In this document: one piece after another, positions 11,853 to 21,712 of the stretch
Layout of the letters: each line of letters begins with the position of its first letter
Position numbering within the stretch: position 1 is the stretch's first letter
From: Brachypodium distachyon
Taxonomy: Eukaryota; Streptophyta; Magnoliopsida; Poales; Poaceae
Length of the DNA: 64,000 nucleotides
Direction: 5' to 3'
Assembly: GCF_000005505.3 (NCBI RefSeq)
Contig: NC_016131.3
Location: 6,841,501 to 6,905,500 of the forward strand
Program-made: the position numbers and the translations under genes
Notes under the pieces: generated by a model
Databases searched by the model: none
What the model was told of the DNA's origin: nothing
Seen by the model: only the letters and a program-made list of their open reading frames with translations

Positions 11853-12241
11853 TCAGGTGCATTTCTTCACTTCCCCGTTTTTGAGGTAGATGGTGCAGCG
11901 TTCCTCACTGGCGACGCAGCAGTTGCACGCCGGTGCCAGCTTATCGCAGCCTGTCGACGGGCACGTCATATACTCTCCCGCCAGGCATTCCATGGTGCAA
12001 AACTTCCCTTCCTTCTATGCCTCTCTGCTGTTTATGGATCCAATCACCAAGAATCCTGCACAATCCAAAGAACAGAAGACTCGTTCAAGATAGACCCAGA
12101 GAAAAGAAGCAATACCTTCATGAATCATCATGGTTATACAAAGAGCGTTGAGAAAGGAGAGCTGGAGGAAGAAGAAAGGGAGTGCAGGCAACTACCACAC
12201 TGCAGGAGAGCTACAGGAAGAGCAAGCTTGGTGGAAGCCAT
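11853..12241 (-). pseudogene. PIN2-like proteinase inhibitor with in-frame stop
   Basis: Reading the minus strand, exon 1 is 12241-12196 (starts MASTKLALPVALLQC) and exon 2 is 12055-11853. They are joined in phase 1 with a TGCAG acceptor, as in other potato-inhibitor-II genes where the intron splits the signal peptide. The mature part is cysteine-rich (KFC..EC..YMTC....AC.CC....C.IYL..G), typical of cereal PIN2 serine-proteinase inhibitors. A TAG at 12017-12015 lies between the signal peptide and the first cysteine, probably from a CAG glutamine codon. An alternative acceptor ending exactly at that TAG would remove the stop but would also delete most of the signal peptide. It is probably a pseudogene, though a functional splice variant cannot be excluded. 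Confidence 0.65.
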
Positions 12242-12280
12242 GAACTGTTGTTCCTCTAGGCTCTCTGCAGGCTTGAAGCT

Positions 12281-12287
12281 TTATATA
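12281..12287 (-). promoter_or_regulatory. TATA box of the 11853-12241 PIN2-like locus
   Basis: TATATAA on the minus strand lies 40 bp upstream of the ATG at 12241. This is close but workable for a short leader. Confidence 0.55.
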
Positions 12288-12289
12288 AG

Positions 12290-12605
12290 AAGCCTAGTAA
12301 GACAAATCCTACAGTTTTGCTACTTCTGTGTCTAGTGGCCAATGGGGATGCGGCTTATCAGGTCAGCAAAATCTTCACTTGCAAGTTGCAACTTGTTTGC
12401 TGACCTTTTCCATTGACTTTTGAAGCAAGTAACTATCCGCTATTCAAGATTGTGCTCTGTATATATCCAAGATGGCCCAGACAAACGCTTGTTATTCTTT
12501 TCCATCTCGGACTGGTGCTTACGAGATCCATCGGGCACAGCAGAGTCAATGCATCGAGTTAGAACGGTCGAACAAAGGCACAAAGCGGTACAGCGCAAAT
12601 AATTT
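12290..12605. repeat. PIN2-type upstream region, duplicated at 15305-15580
   Basis: Upstream of the first PIN2-like locus lies a block with landmarks tagtggccaat, gcttatcaggtcag, aaaatcttcacttgcaa and gagatccatc.ggca. The same landmarks recur in the same order near 15350-15545 with small indels. The block is therefore part of an ancient local duplication and probably carries the inhibitor promoter. Confidence 0.65.
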
Positions 12606-12784
12606 TGTAGGAGACAGGACCGCATGCATTTTACTCTTTGTTGAATATTTAGCATAGAATACCCTATCAGGCCCGCAGCAGGTTGCAGCTCGAGCACAAG
12701 GTAACGCAGAAACCGTAGAAGGAGATCATGAGTTCCACTATCGGGGAGAGGAATTAACGTGCTATTGTTTGAACTCCTTACTTA

Positions 12785-12953
12785 GGATCCGTTTGGCATT
12801 GCCGTGGATTATTATAATTCCGTTTCTTTCAGCTGTTTTTCATTATTTTTGTGTTTGGCTAACCAACTTTTTCTTACTTATTGTGTGTGTGTTTTCACAA
12901 CAAATTATAAATTAAGTTCAGCATGACACAGTTCAGCAATGCCAAACGGAGCC
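12785..12953. mobile_element. Tourist-like MITE
   Basis: This is a 169-bp element with terminal inverted repeats (GGATCCGTTTGGCATTGC at the left; the right end ends GCAATGCCAAACGGAGCC), flanked by the 3-bp duplication TTA at 12782-12784 and 12954-12956. TTA/TAA duplications and the GTTTGG-containing end are typical of PIF/Harbinger-derived Tourist elements. It is non-coding. A diverged relative is at about 40975-41173. Confidence 0.8.
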
Positions 12954-13228
12954 TTAATGAGATGAGATTTTGTGGACTGCTCTGTTTTTTTTATTTATTT
13001 TTTTAGAGGAAGTGAAGGCTGATACATGGGCCCTGTTCGTTTCTTAGGCGCGCCTCGTTTAAATTCTACTCCGTATGGAGTATATCTTTTAGTACGTTCA
13101 AAAAGTAAAATCCTAACAGGCCCGAGTATCGTTGTGATTCTCAAAAAAGAAAATTTCAACGAGTATCGTTTAGCCATATCTTTTGGGGTACGAGTTCTCG
13201 TTGCCAGGGTTCGTTACGAGAGGGTACC

Positions 13229-13236
13229 TATAAATA
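13229..13236 (+). promoter_or_regulatory. TATA box of the purple acid phosphatase gene
   Basis: TATAAATA lies 89 bp upstream of the ATG at 13318, in the right orientation and with normal spacing for a plant promoter. Confidence 0.7.
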
Positions 13237-13317
13237 TCAACGCATCTTGCTAACAGTACAACATCCGGTAGAAAACCAGAAACTTTTCAAGCCCTCTCTC
13301 CGCAGGGACACGAGGCC

Positions 13318-14778
13318 ATGGAGCTGCTCGTGTTAATCGTGCTCGCGGCATGCACGACGGCGGTGGCATCCGCCGGCGTGACCAGCCCGTACCGGCGGAG
13401 TCTCATGGGAGTCCCGCCCATGCCCTTCGACGCCGACGTCTTCCGTCCTCCACCAGGCTACAACGCTCCGGAGCAAGTGCACATCACGCAGGGCGATCTC
13501 ACGGGCCGCGCCATGACCATCTCCTGGGTCACCCCTCACCACCCCGGAAGCAACATGGTCCGGTACGGGCTGTCCCCGACCAACCTGACACACGCCACCG
13601 AGAGCACCGCCGTCCGCCGCTACACCTTCGGCCCGAGCTACCAGTCCCCTTACATCCACCACGCCACCATCTCCGGCCTCGACTACAACACCACCTACCA
13701 CTACGCCCTCGGCTTCGGCTACACCAACGTCCGGTCCTTCTCCTTCAGGACGCCACCGGCGCCCGGGCCCGACGCCAGGATCAAGTTTGGGCTCATTGGT
13801 GACCTGGGCCAGACGGCCCACTCCAACGACACGCTGGCCCACTACGAGGCCAACGGCGGCGACGCCGTCCTTTTCATCGGCGACCTTTGCTACGCCGACG
13901 ACCACCCGAACCACGACAACCGCCGCTGGGACTCCTGGGCCCGCTTCGTCGAGCGCAGCGTCGCCTTCCAGCCGTGGATCTGGACCGCCGGCAACCACGA
14001 GATCGACTTCGCCCCACAGATCGTACGCTAATTAACTAATAATCCAGCTTCATCTTCATCTTTCTCGTTGCATCTACACGTATATGATTTATCTGTGCAT
14101 CCATGGCTGCAGGGTGAGACGACGCCGTTCAAGCCGTTCAGGAACAGGTACCCAACCCCGTTCCGTTCATCCAAGTCCACACAGCCCTTCTGGTACTCGG
14201 TCAAGATGGGTCCCGCCCACGTCATCGTGCTCTCGTCCTACTCAGCCTACGGCAAGTACACCCCACAATGGGCATGGCTCCAAGCCGAGCTCGCCCGCGT
14301 CGACCGCAGCATAACGCCGTGGCTCATCATCTGCGTGCACTCCCCATGGTACAACACGAACGAGTACCACTACATGGAAGGCGAGACGATGCGGGTGCAG
14401 TTCGAGCGGTGGGTCGTCGACGCCAAGGCCGACCTCGTCCTCGCGGGCCACGTCCACTCGTACGAGCGCAGCCACCGTGTCTCCAACGTGGCGTATGACA
14501 TTGCCAACGGGAATGCCACGCCGGCGTTCAACGCGTCGGCGCCGGTGTACGTCACCATTGGAGATGGGGGCAACATGGAAGGGATCGCCAAGAGCTTCCG
14601 GACGCCGCAGCCGGACTACTCGGCCTTCAGGGAGGCTAGCTTCGGGCATGCCACGCTGGAGATCATGAACCGGACCCATGCCTACTTCGAGTGGCATCGG
14701 AATCAGGATGGGGTTAAGGTCGTTGCTGACAAGGCTTGGTTCACCAACAGATACTGGTTGCCCACAGACACCAATTAG
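13318..14778 (+). CDS. Purple acid phosphatase (secreted metallophosphoesterase)
   Basis: Two exons (13318-14022 and 14113-14778, phase 0 intron of 90 bp) encode 456 residues. An N-terminal hydrophobic signal ([20 protein letters not shown]) suggests secretion or vacuolar routing. A fibronectin-like purple acid phosphatase N domain (about 50-150) precedes the catalytic metallophosphoesterase. All five metal-binding blocks are present: GDLG at 161, GDLCYAD at 188, GNHE at 225, VH at 310-311 and GHVHSYER at 347. The family hydrolyses phosphate monoesters through a binuclear metal centre and commonly functions in phosphate scavenging. Length fits the plant high-molecular-weight group. Several NxT/S sites are present. 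A TATA box lies 89 bp upstream. No frame damage is seen, so the gene is probably functional although it sits among decayed duplicates. Confidence 0.95.
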
Positions 14779-15304
14779 ATATATTGTACTAGCCAATTTA
14801 TTTCCAGTTTTTGTTTTACAATTTTAGAACTCGTAGAGCGAGACGTTTTAGCAAGAGCATAGGTTGATTGGTCGGTCGAACTAGAGAAGTAGTACGAAGC
14901 TAGCTAGTGCGCAATTTTGCAGAGTAGTTGAACAAGTAATCTCTATAGATCACTACGATTTTCCTGTTTTTATGGCAATACATTACGTGCAAGATTTTCC
15001 TTCACCGTGATTTTTTATGCATTCATGAACTTGTGCAAGTATCTCTTAGTTTCCAGTTGTACGTCATTGCATCGCTTGGGACCTCAAAATGGCTTTGACA
15101 TATGCGTACATACGTTAAGAAATTTTGCATAATTCAGTGGAATCCCTAAAAAGAATGGCATGACTCTCCGTCAGTTAAACCAACGAAAATTTAAGTTTGA
15201 CTGAGGACAAAGGTACAACATCTTACTCTACATTTAAGAACGGAAAGAGTAGTTATATGTGATACTGTGTTTACAAGGAAGGATGGACTTCTGCGAGTAG
15301 TAAA
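14779..15304. other. 3' region of the phosphatase gene
   Basis: 3' UTR and AT-rich spacer. I see no gene or repeat that can be supported. Confidence 0.5.
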
Positions 15305-15580
15305 AGAGCTCAAAACAAATCATACATTTTTGCTACCTCTGAGTGTAGTGGCCAATTGGCATGTAGCTTATCAGGTCAGTAAAATCTTCACTTGCAACTT
15401 GTTTTCTGACTTTCCCCTTTGACTTTCCTACAAAGATCGTCCAGTCAAACAATCATCGTTCTTTTCTCTTTCATTCCTTCTCTGTGTGCTGCTTATCGAG
15501 ATCCATCAGGCAGAGTAGATTCAGCGCATCAGGTTAGAACGGTGGACCAAAGCTGCACAACGCGAGATGGATACAAGAAT
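15305..15580. repeat. Orphan copy of the PIN2-type upstream region
   Basis: This is colinear with 12290-12605, with shared blocks tagtggccaat, agcttatcaggtcag, aaaatcttcacttgcaactt and gagatccatcaggca. The inhibitor coding exons that should lie to its left (minus strand, below 15300) are absent; phosphatase 3' spacer is there instead. It is therefore a relic promoter. Confidence 0.6.
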
Positions 15581-15785
15581 ATGTTAGAATGCATATGCAA
15601 AACATATACGTAGTAATTAAAAAAACATATGATTTTTATAAATTTTCATGTTTGATTCATAGGAATAGAAAAACATATAAATGCTCATAAACATGGTCAC
15701 AATAATGACAAACCATGGGAAAAAAATAATAAGGTAAGAATGTATCTATGCCATTAAGTGACATTGTCTCGTTTTTCATGTAAAG

Positions 15786-16640
15786 ACGGCACAAATGCGG
15801 AATGCCAGCCCTGCAAATTAAACTCAACCTGGAGAAAGCGGAAGGAAACGGCCGGCGCAAATGCGGAATATGCAGCCAGCCAAATTAACACTCAACCTGG
15901 AGGAAGCGAAAGAAAACGGACGACGCAAATGCGGAATGCCAGCCAGCCAAATTAAAACTCAACCTGGGGAAGCGGAAGGAAACGGTCGTCACAAATGCAG
16001 AATGCCATCCGGCCAAATTAAAACTCAAATTGGGCGAAGAGGAAGTAAACGGAAGGCGCAAATGTGGAATGCCATCCGGCCAAATTAAAACTCAACAAGG
16101 GCGAAGCGAAAGGAAGCGAACAACGCAAATGCAGAGTGCCAGCCGACCAAATTAAAACCCAACTTGGGGAAGCGGAAGGAAACGGTCGTCGCAAATGCGG
16201 AATGCTAGCCGGCCAAATTAAAACTCAACCTGGGCGACGCGGAAGGAAATGGACAGCGCCTGCAAATGCGGAATGCCAGCCCGAAAAATTAAAAATCAAC
16301 CTGGAAGGAAGCGGAAGGAAATGCACGGCGCAAATTCGGAATATGCTAGCCGGCCAAATTAACACTCAACCTAGAGGAAGCAAAGGAAACGGACGACGCA
16401 AGGCGGAATGCCAGCCGGCCAAATTAAAACTCAACCTGGGGAAGCGGACGGAAACGGACGACGCAATGCATAATGCCAGCCGGGCGAATTAAATATTTAC
16501 CTTGAGGAAAGGAAAGGCGCAAATGCAGAATGACAGCTGGGCAAATGAAGATTCAACCTGGAGAAAGTGGGCGACACAAATGTGGGATGCCAACCGTCGA
16601 AATTAAAACTCAACCTGGAGCCAGTCAAGCAGCGAGATGA
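15786..16640 (+). repeat. 66-bp minisatellite, array 1 (about 13 units)
   Basis: Tandem units of about 66 bp have a core reading ccaaattaaaactcaacct, then gaagcggaaggaaacgg, then cgcaaatgcggaatgccagc. Units vary from about 57 to 68 bp. The last three units have a distinctive order (a short unit, then one with gggcaaatgaag, then one with gtcgaaattaaaac), and this order recurs in array 2. The array ends about 20 bp before the TATA box of the CCCH pseudogene. Long open frames through the array are a by-product of the unit length. Confidence 0.9.
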
Positions 16641-16658
16641 TACAATTAATCATGAACC

Positions 16659-16668
16659 TATATAAATA
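16659..16668 (+). promoter_or_regulatory. TATA box of CCCH copy 1
   Basis: TATATAAATA lies 92 bp before the former start codon at 16751 and immediately downstream of the minisatellite. It is identical in copy 2. Confidence 0.65.
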
Positions 16669-16750
16669 CCTCCCCCCTTTTCCTCTGCTTCTCCCATCCT
16701 CCCTTAGCACCGTCTCCGCCGTAAGGTAAGTAACCAAGGGTATTATCCCC

Positions 16751-17299
16751 ATGGATAGGGAAAACAACCCATCGAAGACAACATCGGAGCCCGTCATGGG
16801 GCAGACAGGCGGTAGGCCGCTGCGCCTGCCGTCGCAGTCTTCCGAGAGGATCGTGGTGGCAGGGTCACAGAAGTGGTCGAACCCCCGTCGTTGACGAAGA
16901 TCTACTACAAGACAAAACTATGTGAGAAATTCGAGACCAATGGGCGATGCATGTATGGGGACAGGTGCACCTTCGCCCACGGCATCGCTGAGCTACGCGG
17001 CCCGTCATTTGCACAAGGTACGGCCCCGCTATTTAGTTAGATCACACTATCACGTCGGATCTCACAGATCGATTTTGTCTGCTCGTTCTATTTAGGCCTG
17101 ACGATTCGCAATCCTGGGGATATGAAGATGGTGGAGGCGCAGAAGAGTGAGATTTAGTCGGCTCCAGCTACCTCAGGGAGGGCCTCCCGCCGGTGCCTCC
17201 GCAGGACGGTGTTGCCAAGATGAGCAACCTGGAGCGTCTGAGCCAGAAGAAGTTAGAGGGCATAGCGACCTCTATGGTGACTGGCCGGAGCAGTACTGA
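16751..17299 (+). pseudogene. CCCH zinc-finger gene, copy 1, frameshifted
   Basis: This is nearly identical to the intact copy at 22650-23201, with the same two-exon layout (16751-17017 and 17096-17299). A one-base deletion at about 16883-16886 shifts the frame and gives a TGA at 16892-16894 after 47 residues, before the zinc finger. Exon 2 has a further TAG shortly after its start and two more small deletions. The promoter, splice sites and finger codons are otherwise conserved, so inactivation looks recent. It could still be transcribed. Confidence 0.88.
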
Positions 17300-18266
17300 A
17301 CAATACATCCGTCCACCGCCATGCTCTAGTTATCTTGTAGCAGATGAATAATTTTACCATTCGCAATGGTTATTGTGTGTTCCCCATCGGGCTATTTTCG
17401 CATGTATTCTGTGTAATCCGTGTGGCAATACCTATGTCGTTGTCTCCATGTTGTAATAATAAAATCTTGTCGGTGTTGTTGCTCTCGTTCTCTTCGTACA
17501 ATTTTCTTCTTAATGGGTCTTACTACTGGAACACGACTCATTGCCTCATTGGCATCCTACTTGTTGCTGTATTTTTTAAGTACTGGAATAAGAAAACAAT
17601 ACTCTTGGAAAAGCTACACCCATAGGGTTTTTTGTGAAAATTCAAGGTCCTGAAGGGTTTATTTGCGAAAGACCGCAGCTCCAGAGGCTTTTCTGCAAGA
17701 AGATGAGTTCTGGGAGGTCTTTTCTACAAGAAAAAACCAGGCTTTAAGCTTTTCCGGTGCTTACGGTTTTTTCTAAACTTTTAGGCCTTCATAGATTTGC
17801 GGTTTTAGGCAAGTAACCCGGGATTTCTCTAGTGTCTTGGGTCTTCTTTGCATTTCGCCCAAGTTTTTGGGCTTTTCTGCAAGAAGGGGCTCGATGGCGA
17901 TTTTTTCTCAAAGACTCTTTGGATGGGGACGCGCCCTCGAATCTAAAATGCTCTGGGATTGAGGCCGGTGCTCTCTCTTCTTTTTCTTCTTTGGGCGCGG
18001 TGTGGGCCAGAAGTTTCTACGTCAATTCGTGTGTGCGCCCTAGCCGTGTGACCTGGTGGGATGGCTTTGCGGATGGCTACGGGAGTCGTGCGGGCACGCC
18101 ATCGACCGGGAAGTGGGAGGATCGCCCCTAGGGGATCCGACGGCTATCGCTTGTTGCCCGCCCGAAGGCTTTGCCAATTTAGGTTTTTAGTCCAATGGAG
18201 CTGCAGCCCGCGGTGGCTTCGCTTTCTCCTTTGTAAGGGAAAAAGTAAGGCTACAAATTTATTACG
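17300..18266 (+). repeat. 3' flank of segment copy 1 (segmental duplication)
   Basis: This is colinear with 23202-24060 and 25290-26100. It includes the CCCH 3' UTR (gcagatgaataattttacc) and a block rich in gaggcttttctgc and cttttgggcttttctgcaag motifs. The similarity ends near 18245. There is no supported protein. Confidence 0.8.
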
Positions 18267-18419
18267 CCACTAAGTACCATTTTCTCGTTTTCATGTAAAG
18301 AATTCCAGAAAATAGTTGCACGTGGGTTGTCGAAATTTTGCCTTTTTTCTTTAAAATCTTTAAAAGAATAGGAGAACTTTCTTGTCTTTTCGCACTCCGT
18401 TCTTTTTAATCAAATTTAT

Positions 18420-18640
18420 TTGCTGCTCACAAGTGTTTTTTTAGGAAACACAATACAGACGCAGATGCTCACAAGTACGCACGCACACTCACCCCTATGA
18501 ACACAAGCACGCACATCCTACCTCTAAGAGCACCTCCGGGAGACTGATCCGGCACATCATCTTAAAATTGACGAAGTCACCACAGGCCTCGTAGTTGACG
18601 GGTACGTCAACTTGAACCTGGCTGGGCTAGACCAAGCCTA
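18420..18640. repeat. Dispersed grass repeat, class uncertain
   Basis: The sequence with gcacgcacactcacccctatgaacacaagc and gacgaagtcaccacaggcctcgtag resembles, from memory, a high-copy interspersed sequence in Triticeae and Brachypodium genomes. No terminal repeats or target duplication are evident here, so I cannot assign a transposon class. Confidence 0.35.
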
Positions 18641-19150
18641 ATTTAAATTCCTTGAAGATAAAAAACTCCATGGTGATCACGTTTTCGCTGTGACAGGGAA
18701 TTAAGCAACTCTAGAAAGCATGTCTATCATCCTTTTCAAATGCTCGAGAATAGTCTGGCCTGGCCTGCAGTGTGCTTGTGGAACACAACTGGTGGTGGTG
18801 TAAGATGTGGTAAAATCGAAATGACGGAGAGTGATTTTTCTTTCTGAAAACGAACAGTTAAGGAGTAAATGCCCATGTGCTTCTGTCAGATCCGTTGATA
18901 TCCAACATACGGAGTGCTACGTTTTCTCTTCTCGTGGCACATGAAGGAAGGCAATGCAGGCGAATTAATGTGGAACCTCCGATCAACGCTATCCATTATT
19001 ATCCTTTTGATCACAGAGTTGCCTCTTGAATTATTGACGATGTTGATATACGACAGTCACAAGGAATTACACTGCCAAACCATGGAACACAAACTTTTAC
19101 AACCCATTCGACCACAAGACGATCCATGAAGGCTTGCGAATGTATTTCAG

Positions 19151-19514
19151 CTACATGGGCTTGCCTTTGCGGCACCTGTACGACGAGCCGTCGTTGAGGT
19201 GGAGCACGCAGCCCTTGCCGTCGGACGGCGCGCACACGCAGGCGCACCCGTCGAGTTTTTGCCGGCGGTAGTTCCTGCAGGTGATGTACCCTCCCTGGAA
19301 GCACCGGACATTGTCGCAGCTTCCCGCGGCGTCTGCCAAGTCCCCCAACACCACAAGCCCTGGTCGATCCACAACACACACGAACAAGCTCTCAGTGAGT
19401 CAAGGACGATATCGAACAAGTGTATGCGAAGCGTAGTTGCATAACTAAGGAGGATCCAGAGTTCCCGACGTACGTACCGGCGAGGAGGAGGACGAAGGTG
19501 AGTGACAGCTTCAT
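19151..19514 (-). CDS. PIN2-like (potato inhibitor II) proteinase inhibitor, intact
   Basis: On the minus strand, exon 1 is 19514-19478 and exon 2 is 19359-19151, separated by a 118-bp phase-1 intron (GCCG|GTACGT ... CAG). The 81-residue product begins MKLSLTFVLLLAGLVVLGDL, a signal peptide split by the intron exactly as in PIN2 genes. The mature peptide has eight cysteines in the pattern C..C..C..C.C.C..C..C, including LDGCACVCAPSDGKGC and ending in RC. The eight cysteines would form four disulphides. Such proteins are secreted inhibitors of chymotrypsin- or trypsin-like proteases of insects and pathogens. A TATA-like box is at 19587-19594. Family assignment is by cysteine pattern and gene structure; a different cysteine-rich secreted family is a weaker alternative. 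Confidence 0.75.
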
Positions 19515-19586
19515 AGTGAAAGCCGTTTGCTGCTTTGTGTGTTGCGTTCAGTCTTGGGGTCCGTGGTTGCTGCCCCGGCCGGGTGT

Positions 19587-19594
19587 TTTATAAA
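19587..19594 (-). promoter_or_regulatory. TATA box of the 19151-19514 gene
   Basis: TTTATAAA on the minus strand lies 73 bp upstream of the ATG, preceded by GC-rich promoter sequence. Confidence 0.6.
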
Positions 19595-19599
19595 GGAAG

Positions 19600-20879
19600 C
19601 TTTGGCATGGCAGCTTGGCTAGTTTGTAAGCAAGATCACGCGGCATGTGCAGCTTCGGGAATTTCCGGATCTGGCCAGGCTAGCTTCGCAACGACTTCAG
19701 CATGGTTTGTCCTGAAATGGCGAGGCCAAAGTCAGAGGAAGATTCTGACTTTGAGAACCTTTCCTTTCCCGAAGGTGCCGGATCGGCGGCTTCCCTTGCC
19801 ATAAACTGCTTCGGTGCGGATCGGGTTGACCACACAAGCATCAAGTTGTCGAGTTCACATAAGTATTTTTCACACCGGTGGGACGAGACCTCTCAAGGCA
19901 GCAAAGTCTTAGCTTTCAACGTCCTGGTTTCTGCTGGCCTTCTTATCTCCTCGGTAGGGTGTTCTGTACTATTCAAAGTTGTCCTCTTATTACTCAAAAT
20001 AAGTTGTGCAATACTTCCAATTTGCACAATCAGGTGAGGAGTGTTGATGAATAAGTGGCGGATCGGCATGGAGTGAAAGGGGTTCAGAGTTCAGACGAAC
20101 CCGCAGAAAATATGAAAACATCGTTATACATATTAATATTTGCCTATTTTGTTAAAAATATTTTCAATGTTTTGTCTCTGGATCGCCACTGCTGATGATA
20201 CTTTTTATTTATAAGCATAGGCATAGTTCATTTTCGGATGTATGCCGCTGCATGTATTCTTGATTTATACATGGACATGGTGCAGTCTTTTTGAGCAGCA
20301 AGATATCAGAGTGCGGGCATTTTCTAACCTATGTTGTATGCCGTGTGCCACGGAATCATCAAGAAAAAAAATTACACCAAAAAAACATGAGTCAACTTAT
20401 GAGCCAATATCATAAAGCATGATGATAGGTTTTGCTGAATTTGAATTCTGAACCTAAACTCATGAAAATCGTAGAGGAAAAACAGCAAGGAAATACTATG
20501 TGAAGGAGAATTATTACTTGAAATTTTAAATCGTGGATTTGTACAATCTACTTGTCAGTAGTGATAAGAAAGGTTAGAGACAAGTGAATTGACGACCATC
20601 AAAGTAGGAAAAAAATAGAAAGTTAGGTTTCCCGCATTCTGCTAGATATAAGTCTTATCAACACAAAGGGTCACTCGAATAGCAATGCGGGTTCCCGTGC
20701 TGTTGACTGCCAAACCATATGCAACGCAAGCTTGCGTTACAATATTTAATTATTGTTATTATTGGGTGACAAAATAATTATTCGACTCAGATGGATCTCG
20801 AAGGCTCGAACCATGACAACCGGATGGATGAAGGCGCGTGTTATAGAATGGACTGACGGACTGAGGTACTTATTTTGTT
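19600..20879. other. Upstream region of the PIN2-like gene and spacer
   Basis: The sequence is first GC-mixed promoter-like, then AT-rich. No gene is supported; plus-strand frames at 19535-20037 run through the promoter and lack family similarity. Confidence 0.4.
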
Positions 20880-21329
20880 GAGCAAATTTCAATGCACCAA
20901 AATTTTCAAATCAATTTTCTCATGGAGCCATAGTTTTTGCTACTTTACCCGTAAAACCATACATTTGAGTCTAAATGTCTCAAGTGGCCCAAAACAGATT
21001 GTTATGCCCATTTGTCAGGTTTTCTTACATTTAGACCTCACCTATCAGGTGCCACGTCGGCCAAAGCCCGATTCGTTAGCATGTCATGTCCGTATATGGA
21101 TCAAGAAAACCTATGGGCATGATGAGCTTGTGGGCCAGGTCTGATTTTGGCTGGCGTGCATCTGACAGGTAGGGTCCACATGTAAGGAAACATACCAAAT
21201 GGGTTTAACCATCTGTTTTGGGCTACTTGAGATAGTTAGATTCAAAATTTGTGGTTTTACGAACAAAATAGCAAAAACTGTGACCCGTGAGAAGACTGCC
21301 CGAAAACCGTAGTTCCGTGAAATTTACTC
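20880..21329. mobile_element. Mutator-like MITE with long inverted repeats
   Basis: A 450-bp element has diverged terminal inverted repeats of about 180 bp. Both arms contain gtttttgcta, gtaaaacca, ctcaagt.gcccaaaacag and cccattt in mirrored order. The outer ends are gagcaaattt and aaatttactc. It is flanked by tattttgtt (20871-20879) and tattttatt (21330-21338), a 9-bp target duplication with one mismatch. There is no transposase. It ends only 28 bp from the stop codon of the neighbouring PIN2-like remnant. Confidence 0.75.
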
Positions 21330-21357
21330 TATTTTATTTGACAGCAAACGGACCGAT

Positions 21358-21563
21358 CTACTTCGTCGTGCAGTTTTCCGTGGAGCCGTCATTGCGGTGG
21401 AGCACGCAGCCCTTGCCGTCGGTCGGCGCGCACATGCAGGCGCACCCGTCGAGCTCCTTGTTGGGGTAGTTCTTGCAGCTGATGTGCCCTCCCTGGATGC
21501 ACCGGATGGTGTCGCAGGGCTGCGTAGCGGCGTCATCTCCCATGAGCCCGAACACCACTAGCG
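21358..21563 (-). pseudogene. PIN2-like inhibitor, exon 2 only
   Basis: The minus-strand exon 2 is intact from its CAG acceptor at 21566-21564 to the TAG at 21360-21358 and is clearly homologous to exon 2 of the 19151-19514 gene. It shares LVV.G near the signal-peptide end, LDGCACMCAPTDGKGC and eight cysteines. The intron continues upstream to about 21680, but no signal-peptide exon with ATG and a phase-1 donor follows. Instead the 66-bp minisatellite starts at about 21713. Exon 1 has therefore been lost or displaced, and the locus is probably non-functional although the mature-peptide codons are undamaged. Confidence 0.7.
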
Positions 21564-21712
21564 CTGGTCGATCCAGAACACACACAACACATACAGATAA
21601 ATTTTAGAACATCAAAACATTGTAGAGCTGATCCCTGTAATTCTCAACGACTCGAGGATGTTTGTAATTTTGTACCGCGATTCAAGCATAAACAGCTGCT
21701 TAGCGGAATCCT

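Noticed and set aside
13025..13125. Short inverted pair gggccctgttcg / taacaggcccg suggesting a hAT-type MITE
   Set aside because: The arms match over too few bases and no target duplication is visible.
13333..13998. Long minus-strand frame opposite the phosphatase
   Set aside because: Antisense shadow of a GC-rich exon; the plus strand carries all the metal-binding motifs.
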